Below are positions 26,336 to 34,762 of a stretch of DNA of 64,000 nt, piece by piece. The stretch spans positions 1,426,001-1,490,000 of the forward strand of contig NZ_BTPM01000001.1 of assembly GCF_036245475.1 (NCBI RefSeq), in the 5' to 3' direction. This stretch comes from Vibrio sp. 10N. GTDB lineage: Bacteria; Pseudomonadota; Gammaproteobacteria; Enterobacterales; Vibrionaceae. The notes beneath the pieces are model-generated. The model worked only from the letters and a program-made list of their open reading frames with translations, did not search any database and was not told the origin of the DNA. A program made the position numbers and the translations under genes. Position 1 is the stretch's first letter; every line of letters starts with the position of its first letter.

Positions 26336-26586
26336 TGGAAGTGTGCGCGAGTTATTTAGAATGGGAAGACGTGACGGTGAAATCGATCTTAGACATAACG
26401 TCGAACGTTCAATATCGAGAAGAGTTTGATAACCCTGTTGCCGAAGTATGGGCACATGAATCTGTAGTTGGATGGAGAAATGTCGCTCAAGGCAAGCCAT
26501 CAACCAATCGCGAGTTCTTGAATTCGATGCAAAAAATGACTGACACCGTGATGGCGTCTATTTCGGATTACTACAGACAGCAGTAG
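26336..26586 (+). pseudogene. C-terminal remnant of an unidentified gene
   Basis: The frame reads open from inside the IS and ends at 26586. The part outside the IS encodes about 83 residues containing YLEWEDVTVKSILDITSNVQ, VWAHESVVGWRNVA and a helical tail ending DYYRQQ. I do not recognise the family. There is no ribosome site or credible start codon next to the IS junction. Because the IS target duplication is intact, removing the IS joins this stretch directly to the terminator of the upstream gene, so it had lost its 5' end before the IS arrived. Confidence 0.55.
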
Positions 26587-26643
26587 CGGAAGTCAGCATT
26601 TGATATTGGAAAGCTCGGTGCGCTGTAGCAAGATTGCAGTGCA

Positions 26644-28410
26644 CTAGAGCAAGACTCCAGTACTGACGCAGTTACCCTCTGCGTCAAATCGCATGAGTAT
26701 TTTCCCCTGTTTGATTAAAAGGTGTCGCCGGATATCGGCAAACTGCCATTCCTTCCATTGGAAACATAAGGTGTCGTTTTCTACCCACCAATACCCTTCA
26801 TCCTGGTCATTAGGTCGGTCTGAAACGCCAAACATACGGCCATCGGCTTGGAAGGTGATGGTGTAGGGAATTTTAAAACAGTCGCTGGTCAATAGTGTGT
26901 GTTGAGTAAGCACTGAGCGAATATCGTCACCCTTTAGTCTTTGCCCCCGCGTCGACTCTACACTGCTAATCGGTAAGATTTTCTTAGCGAGAATGGAGAG
27001 TTGACGTATTCCCTCGCGAATATGGGTTTCTTCGATAGAATTAAAACTGAGTCGAAAGCAATTAGCGCTGGGCCTCGAGAAATAATACTGTTCGCCAGAG
27101 TTAATCAGTATCCCTTGTTTTTCGGCAAGTTCGGCTAACCTATGTGCGTCAAATCCATGTTTGTAGTCTATCCAAAAAGCAGTGCCGGAAAGTGAAGGGG
27201 CAGCCCCAGATTGAGGGAAGTAGTAGTTCAGAGCCTTTTCCATGGTCAGCCACTTTTGACGCAGATTACTGACAAGTTTTTTTAACAACGAGTCGCAATG
27301 TCCGAGGCTCAAAAATAGCGCTAACGTTTTGCAGTTGTTTTGAGGCGGGTAACAGTGGTTTTTACGTTGTAACTGCATGGCGCTTTTAATCAATGGAGGC
27401 GATGCAACCATAAAGCCTAAACGCAAACCTGGAGCGATGGTGGAAGAAAAACTCGATAAATAGATGATGCGTTCAGAATTAAACTCACCTTTTAACGCAA
27501 GGGTGTCGGCTTCTAAAAAATTCACTTCGTTTTCAAAGTCATCTTCAATGATGATGACATCGTGCTGTTCTGCCGCATCAAGGAGTGCTTTTCGCCGTTT
27601 AGTCGGCATTCGGACGGTGGTCGGAAACTGGTTGCTTGGGGTTGTATACACCAGGTTACAGTCGGCTAAATCTGAGTTAACCACCAGACCATTGTCATCC
27701 ACATCCAGCGGGATCATGTGTGCGTTGTTTGCTGCAAGTTGATGGTATGCCTCGGGATAGCCAGGGTTTTCTATGCCAACAACGGTGCTTTTCGTGGTTA
27801 GCAGTTGGCTAATTAAGTTGAGGCTTTGCTGTGAGCCCTGTGTCACGATAATTTCATCTGCTTGGGCGAAGATTCCGCGTCTTGGGAGTACTCGAGTGCG
27901 AATTTGCTCAATTAAGTCGTCATAGTCTTTGTTGACCGACGTCCACAATTTGCTGTTGGATTTGTTCAAACACTGGATACTACAGCGTCGCCATTCCGCG
28001 ACGGGGAAGGTACTTTCATCGACCATTCCGTGGACGAATCGATAGGGATAACCTTCTGAAATTGGCGGCTCTAAATCAAATACTTCCTGCTTCTCTGCGA
28101 GGTAGCGTCCCCAATCTAACGTGTTATTCGGTTTGGTTTTAGTGGTCTGAGAGTGAAACTCTATATCCGGATTGATAAAGTAGCCACGGCGTTCTCTAGA
28201 AATAAAGAAGCCATCATCATTAAGTTGCTCGTAGACTCTTAATACTGTATTTCGAGACACATTTAAGCTCATTGCTAATTTACGAGATGAAGTTACTGGA
28301 GTCTGTTTGTCAATAAACCCGCTCGCAATCGCTTGAGTAATACCTATCTTTATTTGATCTTGTAACGAGAGAGTATGAGCAGTATCAATGTGGATATATT
28401 TTTCGAGCAT
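26644..28410 (-). CDS. MocR-family (GntR/aminotransferase) regulator lacking the PLP lysine
   Basis: A 588-residue MocR-type regulator. A GntR winged helix spans about residues 10-80 (SSRKLAMSLNVSRNTVLRVYEQL), then a fold-type-I aminotransferase domain (about 110-485) with TQGSQQSLNLI, TTPSNQFP and IEDDFENEV. The lysine that normally binds PLP in the FSK motif is replaced: the sequence is SSFSSTIAPGLRLGF with Ser323 (codon TCC at 27442-27444). An extra domain of about 100 residues follows after 485 (YWWVENDTLCFQWKEW). Typical MocR proteins are 450-500 residues. It lies downstream of gabD-gabT on the same strand and probably controls that locus. Confidence 0.88.
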   Translation of the reverse strand: MLEKYIHIDTAHTLSLQDQIKIGITQAIASGFIDKQTPVTSSRKLAMSLNVSRNTVLRVYEQLNDDGFFISRERRGYFINPDIEFHSQTTKTKPNNTLDWGRYLAEKQEVFDLEPPISEGYPYRFVHGMVDESTFPVAEWRRCSIQCLNKSNSKLWTSVNKDYDDLIEQIRTRVLPRRGIFAQADEIIVTQGSQQSLNLISQLLTTKSTVVGIENPGYPEAYHQLAANNAHMIPLDVDDNGLVVNSDLADCNLVYTTPSNQFPTTVRMPTKRRKALLDAAEQHDVIIIEDDFENEVNFLEADTLALKGEFNSERIIYLSSFSSTIAPGLRLGFMVASPPLIKSAMQLQRKNHCYPPQNNCKTLALFLSLGHCDSLLKKLVSNLRQKWLTMEKALNYYFPQSGAAPSLSGTAFWIDYKHGFDAHRLAELAEKQGILINSGEQYYFSRPSANCFRLSFNSIEETHIREGIRQLSILAKKILPISSVESTRGQRLKGDDIRSVLTQHTLLTSDCFKIPYTITFQADGRMFGVSDRPNDQDEGYWWVENDTLCFQWKEWQFADIRRHLLIKQGKILMRFDAEGNCVSTGVLL

Positions 28411-28622
28411 ATGAGGTCAACTTGTTAACTTTTCTATCATTATTTGACAGGATTTCGTTTTATGTTGAGATGTTTGTCCCATTTGTGAAAAATGTTGCAA
28501 ATGTATTTTTTATTTAACATCAATAGGATGGCAGACGGTTTAATGGATTTTAGAGAGGTTGATATTAGGACGGAGCGTTTGAAATAGGCTAAGTGCAAAG
28601 GCACTTAGCCGTCGAAGGCGCG

Positions 28623-29915
28623 TTATAAATCCAGCCGATTGAGTTGATCTCTCAAAATACTTAAGCCTTTTTCAATGGTCGGCATTTCGATCGTTAAGGC
28701 GGGTAAGAATCGGATAACATTCCCTTTAATACCGCAGGACAAAATAATTAGTCCATGATGAGCACAGTCCTGAACTAATTGTTTTGTTTCCATAGTCAAC
28801 GGTTCACCTGAGGCGGGGTGATTAAGTTCGATGGCTATCATGGCGCCTATTTGTCGCACATCCCCAATACATGAGTGGTCAGATTGTATTTGCAATAATT
28901 GGCGCTTGAATTCAGAACCAATTTCCTTAGCTCGCTGACATAGCTCCTGTTCTTTTATTACTTCTAACACTTTTAGTGCAGCGATACAGGCGAGGGGAGA
29001 TCCAGCATAAGTGCCTCCTAAACCACCAGGTTTGGCGGCGTCCATGATCTCAGATTTGCCGACCACCGCGGAAAGAGGGAAGCCGCCAGCGATCCCTTTA
29101 GCCATTGTGGTGATATCGGGGATGACATCGAGGTGTTCTGAGGCAAGCATGGCACCCGTTCGCGCAAATCCAGTTTGGATTTCATCACAAATAAGGACAA
29201 TTCCATGTTGATCGCACAAGCTTCTCAGCGCTTGCGCCCACAACTTTGGTGCTGCGTAAAATCCACCTTCGCCTTGAACGGGCTCAAATATAATGGCGGC
29301 GACGCGGGATGGCTCGATATCACAGGAAAAAAGGTCATCAAGGGCGTTTAGGCTGTCTTCAATCGCCACCCCATGATAGTCGTTGGGATACGGCGCGTGA
29401 TAGATCTCATTCGGGAACGGGCCAAAGTCGGCTTTATAGGGGGTTATTTTCCCTGTTAGTCCCATGCATAAATTTGTTCTGCCGTGAAATCCCCCTTTAA
29501 AGGCGATGACACCACTTCTTCCAGTATAGGCGCGGGCCACTTTGACCGCATTTTCAACGGCCTCTGCGCCAGTCGTGAGGAAGGCGGCTTTTTTATTAAA
29601 TTGGCCCGGAGCAATATCAACCAGCTGTTCTGCAAGTTCAACCAAGCTTGTGTAGGGTGTTACCATTGCACAGGTGTGGCTAAACTCACGCAGTTGCTCT
29701 ATCACAGCGTCAACAATATCAGGGTGAGAGTGACCCGTGTTGGTGACAGCGATGCCGGCGGCAAAGTCAATATACTGGTTGCCTTCTTCATCGATAATGG
29801 TCGAGTTAGAGGCGGATTGCGCGTAGATAGGGAGTAGGTTGCCCATGCCTTTTGCGACAGCTTGCTCTTTGCGCTGCTGCCAATGTTGGTTCGTGTTTTC
29901 TGCATAGTTTTCCAT
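28623..29915 (-). CDS. gabT: 4-aminobutyrate aminotransferase (GabT-type)
   Basis: A 430-residue class-III PLP aminotransferase that moves the amino group of GABA (or a close omega-amino acid) to 2-oxoglutarate, giving succinic semialdehyde. Visible motifs are FAAGIAVTNTGHSHP, TGAEAVENAVK, AFKGGFHGRT, the PLP-site Asp in LICDEIQTGFARTG, and the Schiff-base Lys in TTMAKGIAGGFPL. It starts one base after the dehydrogenase gene stop, so the two are co-translated. Substrate specificity within the GABA / 5-aminovalerate / beta-alanine group is not certain. Confidence 0.9.
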   Translation of the reverse strand: MENYAENTNQHWQQRKEQAVAKGMGNLLPIYAQSASNSTIIDEEGNQYIDFAAGIAVTNTGHSHPDIVDAVIEQLREFSHTCAMVTPYTSLVELAEQLVDIAPGQFNKKAAFLTTGAEAVENAVKVARAYTGRSGVIAFKGGFHGRTNLCMGLTGKITPYKADFGPFPNEIYHAPYPNDYHGVAIEDSLNALDDLFSCDIEPSRVAAIIFEPVQGEGGFYAAPKLWAQALRSLCDQHGIVLICDEIQTGFARTGAMLASEHLDVIPDITTMAKGIAGGFPLSAVVGKSEIMDAAKPGGLGGTYAGSPLACIAALKVLEVIKEQELCQRAKEIGSEFKRQLLQIQSDHSCIGDVRQIGAMIAIELNHPASGEPLTMETKQLVQDCAHHGLIILSCGIKGNVIRFLPALTIEMPTIEKGLSILRDQLNRLDL

Positions 29916-29916
29916 A

Positions 29917-31344
29917 CTACATCCCCCCTAGGCAGATATATTTGGTATTCATATATTCTTCGATGCCTTGTTTCGCACCTTCCCGACCAAATCCAGATTG
30001 TTTAATACCACCAAATGGCGCAACTTCGGTCGAAATAATGCCCTCATTAATCCCGACCATTCCATATTGCAGCTCTTCGGCAATGTGGAAAGCACGTTGA
30101 ATGTCTTTACAGTAGAAGTAACTGGCGAGGCCATAGATGGTGTCGTTAGCTTGTTGAACCAGATCAGCGTCATTTTCAAATCGGATGATGGGCGCAACGG
30201 GACCAAAGATCTCTTGTTGGACGATATCCATGTCATGAGTGACATTGGTCAGTACGGTCGGCTGAATGAAGTTTCCGCTTTGTGCCTCTCCGCCATATCG
30301 GATACTTGCGCCTTGTTTAGTTGCGATATTGATGATCTCAAGGATGCTAGTTTTGGCATTTTGGTCGATGAGTGGGCCGATAGCCACATTGCTATCCAAG
30401 CCATTGCCGACGTTCAATTGACTCACGGCAGTAACGAATTTGTCGACAAATACGTCATAAATCTTATCGTGCACATAGAAGCGGTTGGCACAAACACAGG
30501 TTTGCCCTGCATTGCGAAATTTGGAGGCGATAGCGCCTTGTACCGCTGCGTCTACATCGGCATCGTCGAAGACGATAAACGGCGCATTTCCGCCCAGTTC
30601 CATCGAGGTGCGCTTTATGGTCTTTGCGGTTTGTCTAAGCAAGGTTCTTCCTACTTCGGTGGAACCGGTAAAAGACAGTTTTTTAATGTCGTCATGACCA
30701 CAGAAAATAGTCCCAACTTCGATAGAAGAATGGCTGTTGAGAACGATCAATAGATCCTGCGGCAATCCTGCTTGGTAAGCGAGTTCGGCAATCGCATAGG
30801 CACTAATAGGAGTTTGATTGGCGGGCTTGACGATACAGCTGCACCCTGCCGCGAGTGCAGGTGCTGCTTTTCGGGCCAACATCGCGATAGGAAAATTCCA
30901 AGGCGTAATTGCCGCGGTAACGCCAACGGGCTGCTTTATGGTAAGAATACGTTTATTGTTGGCGGGGGTTGGTATGGTTTCGCCGTATGCTCTTTTGCCT
31001 TCTTCCGCGAACCATTGGATAAATCCCGCACCATACATCACTTCACCTTTGGCTTCGGCCAGTGGCTTTCCTTGTTCAAGCGTCATGATTCGAGCCAGAT
31101 CGTCGGCGTTTTCAACCATTAAATCGTACCATCGTTTTAAGATGGCGCCTCTTTGGCTTGCGGTTGTTTGCTGCCACTCAGCTTGGGCGACTTTTGATGC
31201 GTTAATTTTTTCGTAAATGGCATCGGAGTTCATCGAGGGTATATAACCAATAAGCGAATCATTGGCCGGATTGTAAACGGCAATCGCATCGTCACTTTTG
31301 TCACAGAGAATTCTGAGTAACGACTTGTTAACAATATTTTCCAT
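29917..31344 (-). CDS. gabD: Succinate-semialdehyde dehydrogenase (GabD-type)
   Basis: A 475-residue NAD(P)-dependent aldehyde dehydrogenase that oxidises succinic semialdehyde (or the semialdehyde of a related omega-amino acid) to the dicarboxylate. Typical features are ITPWNFPIAMLARKAAPALAAGC, FTGSTEVGRTL, the general-base Glu in MELGGNAPFIVFDDADVD, the nucleophile Cys in FRNAGQTCVCANR, and EIFGPVAP. It is first in the minus-strand gabDT pair and divergent from a TRAP transporter. The intergenic region carries two TGGTACCA repeats that could be the regulator's target. Confidence 0.92.
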   Translation of the reverse strand: MENIVNKSLLRILCDKSDDAIAVYNPANDSLIGYIPSMNSDAIYEKINASKVAQAEWQQTTASQRGAILKRWYDLMVENADDLARIMTLEQGKPLAEAKGEVMYGAGFIQWFAEEGKRAYGETIPTPANNKRILTIKQPVGVTAAITPWNFPIAMLARKAAPALAAGCSCIVKPANQTPISAYAIAELAYQAGLPQDLLIVLNSHSSIEVGTIFCGHDDIKKLSFTGSTEVGRTLLRQTAKTIKRTSMELGGNAPFIVFDDADVDAAVQGAIASKFRNAGQTCVCANRFYVHDKIYDVFVDKFVTAVSQLNVGNGLDSNVAIGPLIDQNAKTSILEIINIATKQGASIRYGGEAQSGNFIQPTVLTNVTHDMDIVQQEIFGPVAPIIRFENDADLVQQANDTIYGLASYFYCKDIQRAFHIAEELQYGMVGINEGIISTEVAPFGGIKQSGFGREGAKQGIEEYMNTKYICLGGM

Positions 31345-31467
31345 TTAACTTAGCTCCCATTTTGTATTAACCATTGAATTTTCCACAACCTCGTTAACTT
31401 CGAAGTTACCGATTTTGAGGATAGGCCAGAAAATGAACGGCATTTAGAGCCAGTTGCGAGCTTGTTT

Positions 31468-31500
31468 TGGTACCAGTTGGAAGTTTTTACTCTGGTACCA
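31468..31500. promoter_or_regulatory. Twin TGGTACCA sites in the gab/TRAP intergenic region
   Basis: Two identical 8-base palindromes TGGTACCA lie at 31468-31475 and 31493-31500, with a 17-base spacer (25-base period). They sit between gabD (-) and the TRAP binding-protein gene (+). Paired direct repeats of about this kind are the usual binding pattern of MocR/GabR regulators, so this is a good candidate operator for the MocR protein at 26644-28410. Confidence 0.55.
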
Positions 31501-31619
31501 TCGAAAGTAACAAACTGGTTCTTTCGGGTTTTGGACATGCTTTTCTATATTGAGATTGCAACATTTGCGAAACATTTTAACCGCACGGAAACTTGAATTA
31601 GAAGGAAGAGGACAATCGC

Positions 31620-32636
31620 ATGTCTATGATAAAAGGAAAGAAACTGTTAAGCAGTCTTTTAGCCGCGGCTATCGGTGTATCTTCTCTAGCAGCGTCTGCG
31701 TTAGCGCACTCTGCAGAGTATAACTGGCGCTTTGCTAATCTATATGGTCGTGGCACCGCTTACGGCGAAGTGTATGAGAACTTGGCACAAAATATTGAAA
31801 CCATGTCCAATGGGCGTATTGAAGTTCAGGTTCTGTATTCAGGCGAGGGCGTGGGCACTAGCGGTATTCTTTCCGCGGTTAAATCTGGTCTTGTCACCAT
31901 GGGGGCACCTTTCCAGTCGATGCACGCAGGTGAGCTACCAGCGGGTGTGGTCGAGATTGGTTTGCCAGGTGGTACGGATGATGTGGGTAAGCTATCCACG
32001 CTTTTCCATGAGCAAGGCTGGGACCAAATTCTTACTCAAGCTTATGGCTCTCAAGGTATGACGTGGCTAGCGCCTTATATTCAGCCACCGGTGTACATTA
32101 TTACAAAGAAAGAAATTACATCAATTGAGGACTTCAAAGGACTAAAAATTCGTGCTCCAGGCGCTTATGGCAAGTTCTTACGTAATCTTGGTGCCTCACC
32201 AGTGTCGTTATCTTGGAGTGAAATCTATACCTCGCTCGCAACAGGCGTTATTGATGGCTCGATTGGCTCGAATATGATTGACCACCGTGACGGTAATCAC
32301 GTTGAAGTTGCTAAGTATATGTATCGTTTGCCTTTGGCTGGTGCTCAGGTACTGCCAATTATTGTCAACACGAAGGAATACAACAAACTGCCTAAAGATC
32401 TGCAAGCCATCGTAAAAGCCGCGACGTCAGTGCATGCACAAGAACAGATGACGAAGTCGATTCTTTGGGAATCACAAGCTGTTGCACAAATGGAAGCGAA
32501 GGGTTTGAAATGGAGCCCAGAGCCTAGTGCGGCGGACATTGAAGCTTGGAGCAATGCAGGCAAAACACTGGCGAAGGAATACGCAAGCCAAGATAAGTTC
32601 TCTAAGCAACTTATCGAACAGTTAGAAGGCTTATAA
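31620..32636 (+). CDS. TRAP transporter substrate-binding protein (DctP family)
   Basis: A 338-residue periplasmic binding protein with a signal peptide ending near SAE (residue 33). The DctP-family Arg that pairs with the ligand carboxylate is seen in DFKGLKIRAPG (about residue 178). Other family pieces are ATGVIDGSIGSN and IVNTKEYNKLP. Ligands of this family nearly always carry a carboxylate. Next to gabDT, an omega-amino acid or its derivative is a plausible ligand. The ribosome site is GAAGGAAGAGG. A terminator-like hairpin follows, probably setting its excess over the membrane subunits. Confidence 0.92.
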   Translation: MSMIKGKKLLSSLLAAAIGVSSLAASALAHSAEYNWRFANLYGRGTAYGEVYENLAQNIETMSNGRIEVQVLYSGEGVGTSGILSAVKSGLVTMGAPFQSMHAGELPAGVVEIGLPGGTDDVGKLSTLFHEQGWDQILTQAYGSQGMTWLAPYIQPPVYIITKKEITSIEDFKGLKIRAPGAYGKFLRNLGASPVSLSWSEIYTSLATGVIDGSIGSNMIDHRDGNHVEVAKYMYRLPLAGAQVLPIIVNTKEYNKLPKDLQAIVKAATSVHAQEQMTKSILWESQAVAQMEAKGLKWSPEPSAADIEAWSNAGKTLAKEYASQDKFSKQLIEQLEGL

Positions 32637-32648
32637 ACCTTCCATTTG

Positions 32649-32674
32649 AGGTGAGCAGAGATGCTCACCTTTTT
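32649..32674 (+). terminator. Attenuator hairpin between TRAP dctP and dctQ genes
   Basis: A 9-bp perfect stem AGGTGAGCA/TGCTCACCT with a GAGA tetraloop and a five-T tract, 12 bases after the binding-protein stop. An in-frame ATG at 32661 overlaps its descending arm. Confidence 0.8.
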
Positions 32675-32708
32675 CCGTTTTAATAAGCATTGGGTGATGG
32701 AGAACAAG

Positions 32709-33344
32709 ATGCTAAAGCTGTTATTGGTTCGGTATTGTCTGAGTATTAGGTTTGTCGTCAGAGCGGTCGGTCGCAGTGTCACACTGTTGATGCCATTGCT
32801 CGCTGGTATTGTCGCTTATGAGGTGTTCGCGAGGTACTTCCTTGATGCCCCGACGATTTGGGCTTATGACACATCTTTGTTTCTCTTTGGCTACATTTCA
32901 GCCTTAGGTGGCGCATACGCTCAACAAAAACAAGCGCATATTAATGTGGATATTCTTTATCTACATGTCTCAGAGAGAGTTCAGCATCTGTTTAGTGTCG
33001 TCACGATAATTTTGGCCATGGGTTTTTTGCTGGTGATGGCAAAAGTGAGTTTAGAGAAGTTTTTTGAAGTTTGGGAATACGGGTATCGACGCCAATCGGA
33101 GTGGGCGCCAAGTGTTCACCATTTTTGGTTGATGATTACCGTATCAAGCGTGCTATTTATTGCTGAATATTCGGTTCAGCTTATTTGCCACCTCTATGCG
33201 CTGTTCACTCAAAAAGCGTTGATTCCTGATGCCTATCGCACCACACCCGCCGCAGAACAACAGCCCGATAATGCTGATACAAAAAAAGCGAATCAGGCAG
33301 GAGAGACATTGGATATTTCGGTAGGAGGCTCACATGGGAATTGA
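32709..33344 (+). CDS. TRAP transporter small membrane subunit (DctQ family)
   Basis: A membrane subunit of about 211 residues with four hydrophobic helices, including AGIVAYEVFARYFLDAPTIW and the conserved GGAYAQQKQAHINVDIL. It ends in a polar C-terminal tail. It forms the TRAP permease with the large subunit. I place the start at ATG 32709, preceded by GGAG six bases away. The ATG at 32661 lies in the attenuator hairpin and the one at 32697 has no ribosome site. Its end overlaps the next gene by 11 bases. Confidence 0.85.
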   Translation: MLKLLLVRYCLSIRFVVRAVGRSVTLLMPLLAGIVAYEVFARYFLDAPTIWAYDTSLFLFGYISALGGAYAQQKQAHINVDILYLHVSERVQHLFSVVTIILAMGFLLVMAKVSLEKFFEVWEYGYRRQSEWAPSVHHFWLMITVSSVLFIAEYSVQLICHLYALFTQKALIPDAYRTTPAAEQQPDNADTKKANQAGETLDISVGGSHGN

Positions 33345-34653
33345 GTTGCTCACATTGGTACTACTTGGCTGTATTTTGGTGACATTCGCTTTGGGGGCTC
33401 AGGTTGGATTAGCTCTGGCAGGTATCGCGATGGGGATTGGTTACCTCAGTTGGGGTGACACGTTATTTAATATTATTCCTACTACCGTTGAGTCGACGTT
33501 TTTTAGTTTTGTGCTGTTAGCAATCCCTTTATATATCTACATGGGGCAGCTATTGACACGATCTGGTATTGGCGATGCCATGTTTAATGCCAGTCAGTTG
33601 GTGATAGGGCGTGTTCGAGGGTCATTGGCGATCAGTGTTATCGGTGTATGCTCAATGATTGGCGCTATGGTTGGCATTATTGGCGCGGGCATCATGACTT
33701 CAAGCAGTATCGCTCTTAAGCCTATGCTAGAACGTGGTTACGATAAGCGCTTGGCCTTGGGGGTGATTATGGCTGGTGGGTCGTTAGGGATCCTTATTCC
33801 ACCTAGCATTCCGATGATCATGTTTGCCTCTGCAACACAAAATTCAGTAGGACGTATGTTTTTGGGCGCAATGGGACCAGCACTGATTACCATTCTATTG
33901 CTTATCACCTATGTAGTGGTTACCTGTAAGCTCAACCCGTCTAAAGCGCCCTTGGACGCGGAAAATGAAATCGAAGTCCCTAAAGGTTATGAGCTCTTCA
34001 AGACGTTGCGTGATGGTGCTTCGTCATTGTTGCTCATTGTCGCGGTGCTGGGCAGTATTATCATGGGTATTGCAACACCGACGGAATCAGGGGCGATAGG
34101 CGTAGTCGGTGCGATTATTCTGTCGATAATTTTCAAGCGCTTCAAACCGCAGATCCTACATAAATCTGGGGTTCAGACTGCACTTTTAGTCAGTGTAGCA
34201 ATGTGGATCATTTTAGGGGCCTCTATTTTTAGTAACTTCCATTTATTAATGGGGGTACAAAATATGGTGGCAAACTTTGCGACCAGTTTGGATCTGCCAC
34301 CTATAGCCATCATTATTATGTTCCAAGTTATCATGTTGCTGCTTGGGTTTATTATCGATGAGTTTATTATTGTATTGATGTGCGCGCCGATATTTACTCC
34401 GGTTGCGGTGATGTTGGGCTATGACCCGATTTGGTTTGGTGTGTTGATGATCTTAAATATCGTCATTGCTGTTCAAACTCCCCCCTATGGTTTTGCTCTG
34501 TTTTACCTCAAGGGAATTGCCCCTAAAGGCGTGACCATGATGGATATCTATCGCTCAATTACCCCCTTCGTACTGGTCCAAGTTTGTGTATTAATCCTCT
34601 GTATGCTGTTCCCTGAAATCGTACTTTGGTTGCCGAACTTAATGATGAATTAG
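33334..34653 (+). CDS. TRAP transporter large membrane subunit (DctM family)
   Basis: A 439-residue inner-membrane permease with about twelve hydrophobic segments. Family stretches include FFSFVLLAIPLYIYMGQLL, the helix around MVGIIGAGIMTSS, GGSLGILIPPSIPMIMFA and IATPTESGAIGVVGA. It is the sodium-coupled core of the TRAP importer. A strong GGAGG site precedes the ATG within the end of the DctQ gene. Together with the binding protein and DctQ-type subunit it makes a complete system beside gabDT. Confidence 0.92.
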   Translation: MGIELLTLVLLGCILVTFALGAQVGLALAGIAMGIGYLSWGDTLFNIIPTTVESTFFSFVLLAIPLYIYMGQLLTRSGIGDAMFNASQLVIGRVRGSLAISVIGVCSMIGAMVGIIGAGIMTSSSIALKPMLERGYDKRLALGVIMAGGSLGILIPPSIPMIMFASATQNSVGRMFLGAMGPALITILLLITYVVVTCKLNPSKAPLDAENEIEVPKGYELFKTLRDGASSLLLIVAVLGSIIMGIATPTESGAIGVVGAIILSIIFKRFKPQILHKSGVQTALLVSVAMWIILGASIFSNFHLLMGVQNMVANFATSLDLPPIAIIIMFQVIMLLLGFIIDEFIIVLMCAPIFTPVAVMLGYDPIWFGVLMILNIVIAVQTPPYGFALFYLKGIAPKGVTMMDIYRSITPFVLVQVCVLILCMLFPEIVLWLPNLMMN

Positions 34654-34762
34654 AGACTAATGTCAGCCATGTAATTAAGGCGTGGCTGACTTTTACCCTC
34701 CTGAATATTGACTTTCGCTGTGTTAATTGCCGTTTCAGGTACATTTAACTGGAGAAAAACTG

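Noticed and set aside
29968..30753. 261-codon open frame opposite gabD
   Set aside because: It is wholly antisense to a well-conserved dehydrogenase, has no recognisable domain, and reflects codon bias of the real gene.
32661..32708. Upstream ATG start for the DctQ-type gene
   Set aside because: The ATG is part of the attenuator stem and lacks a ribosome site; GGAG precedes the ATG at 32709.
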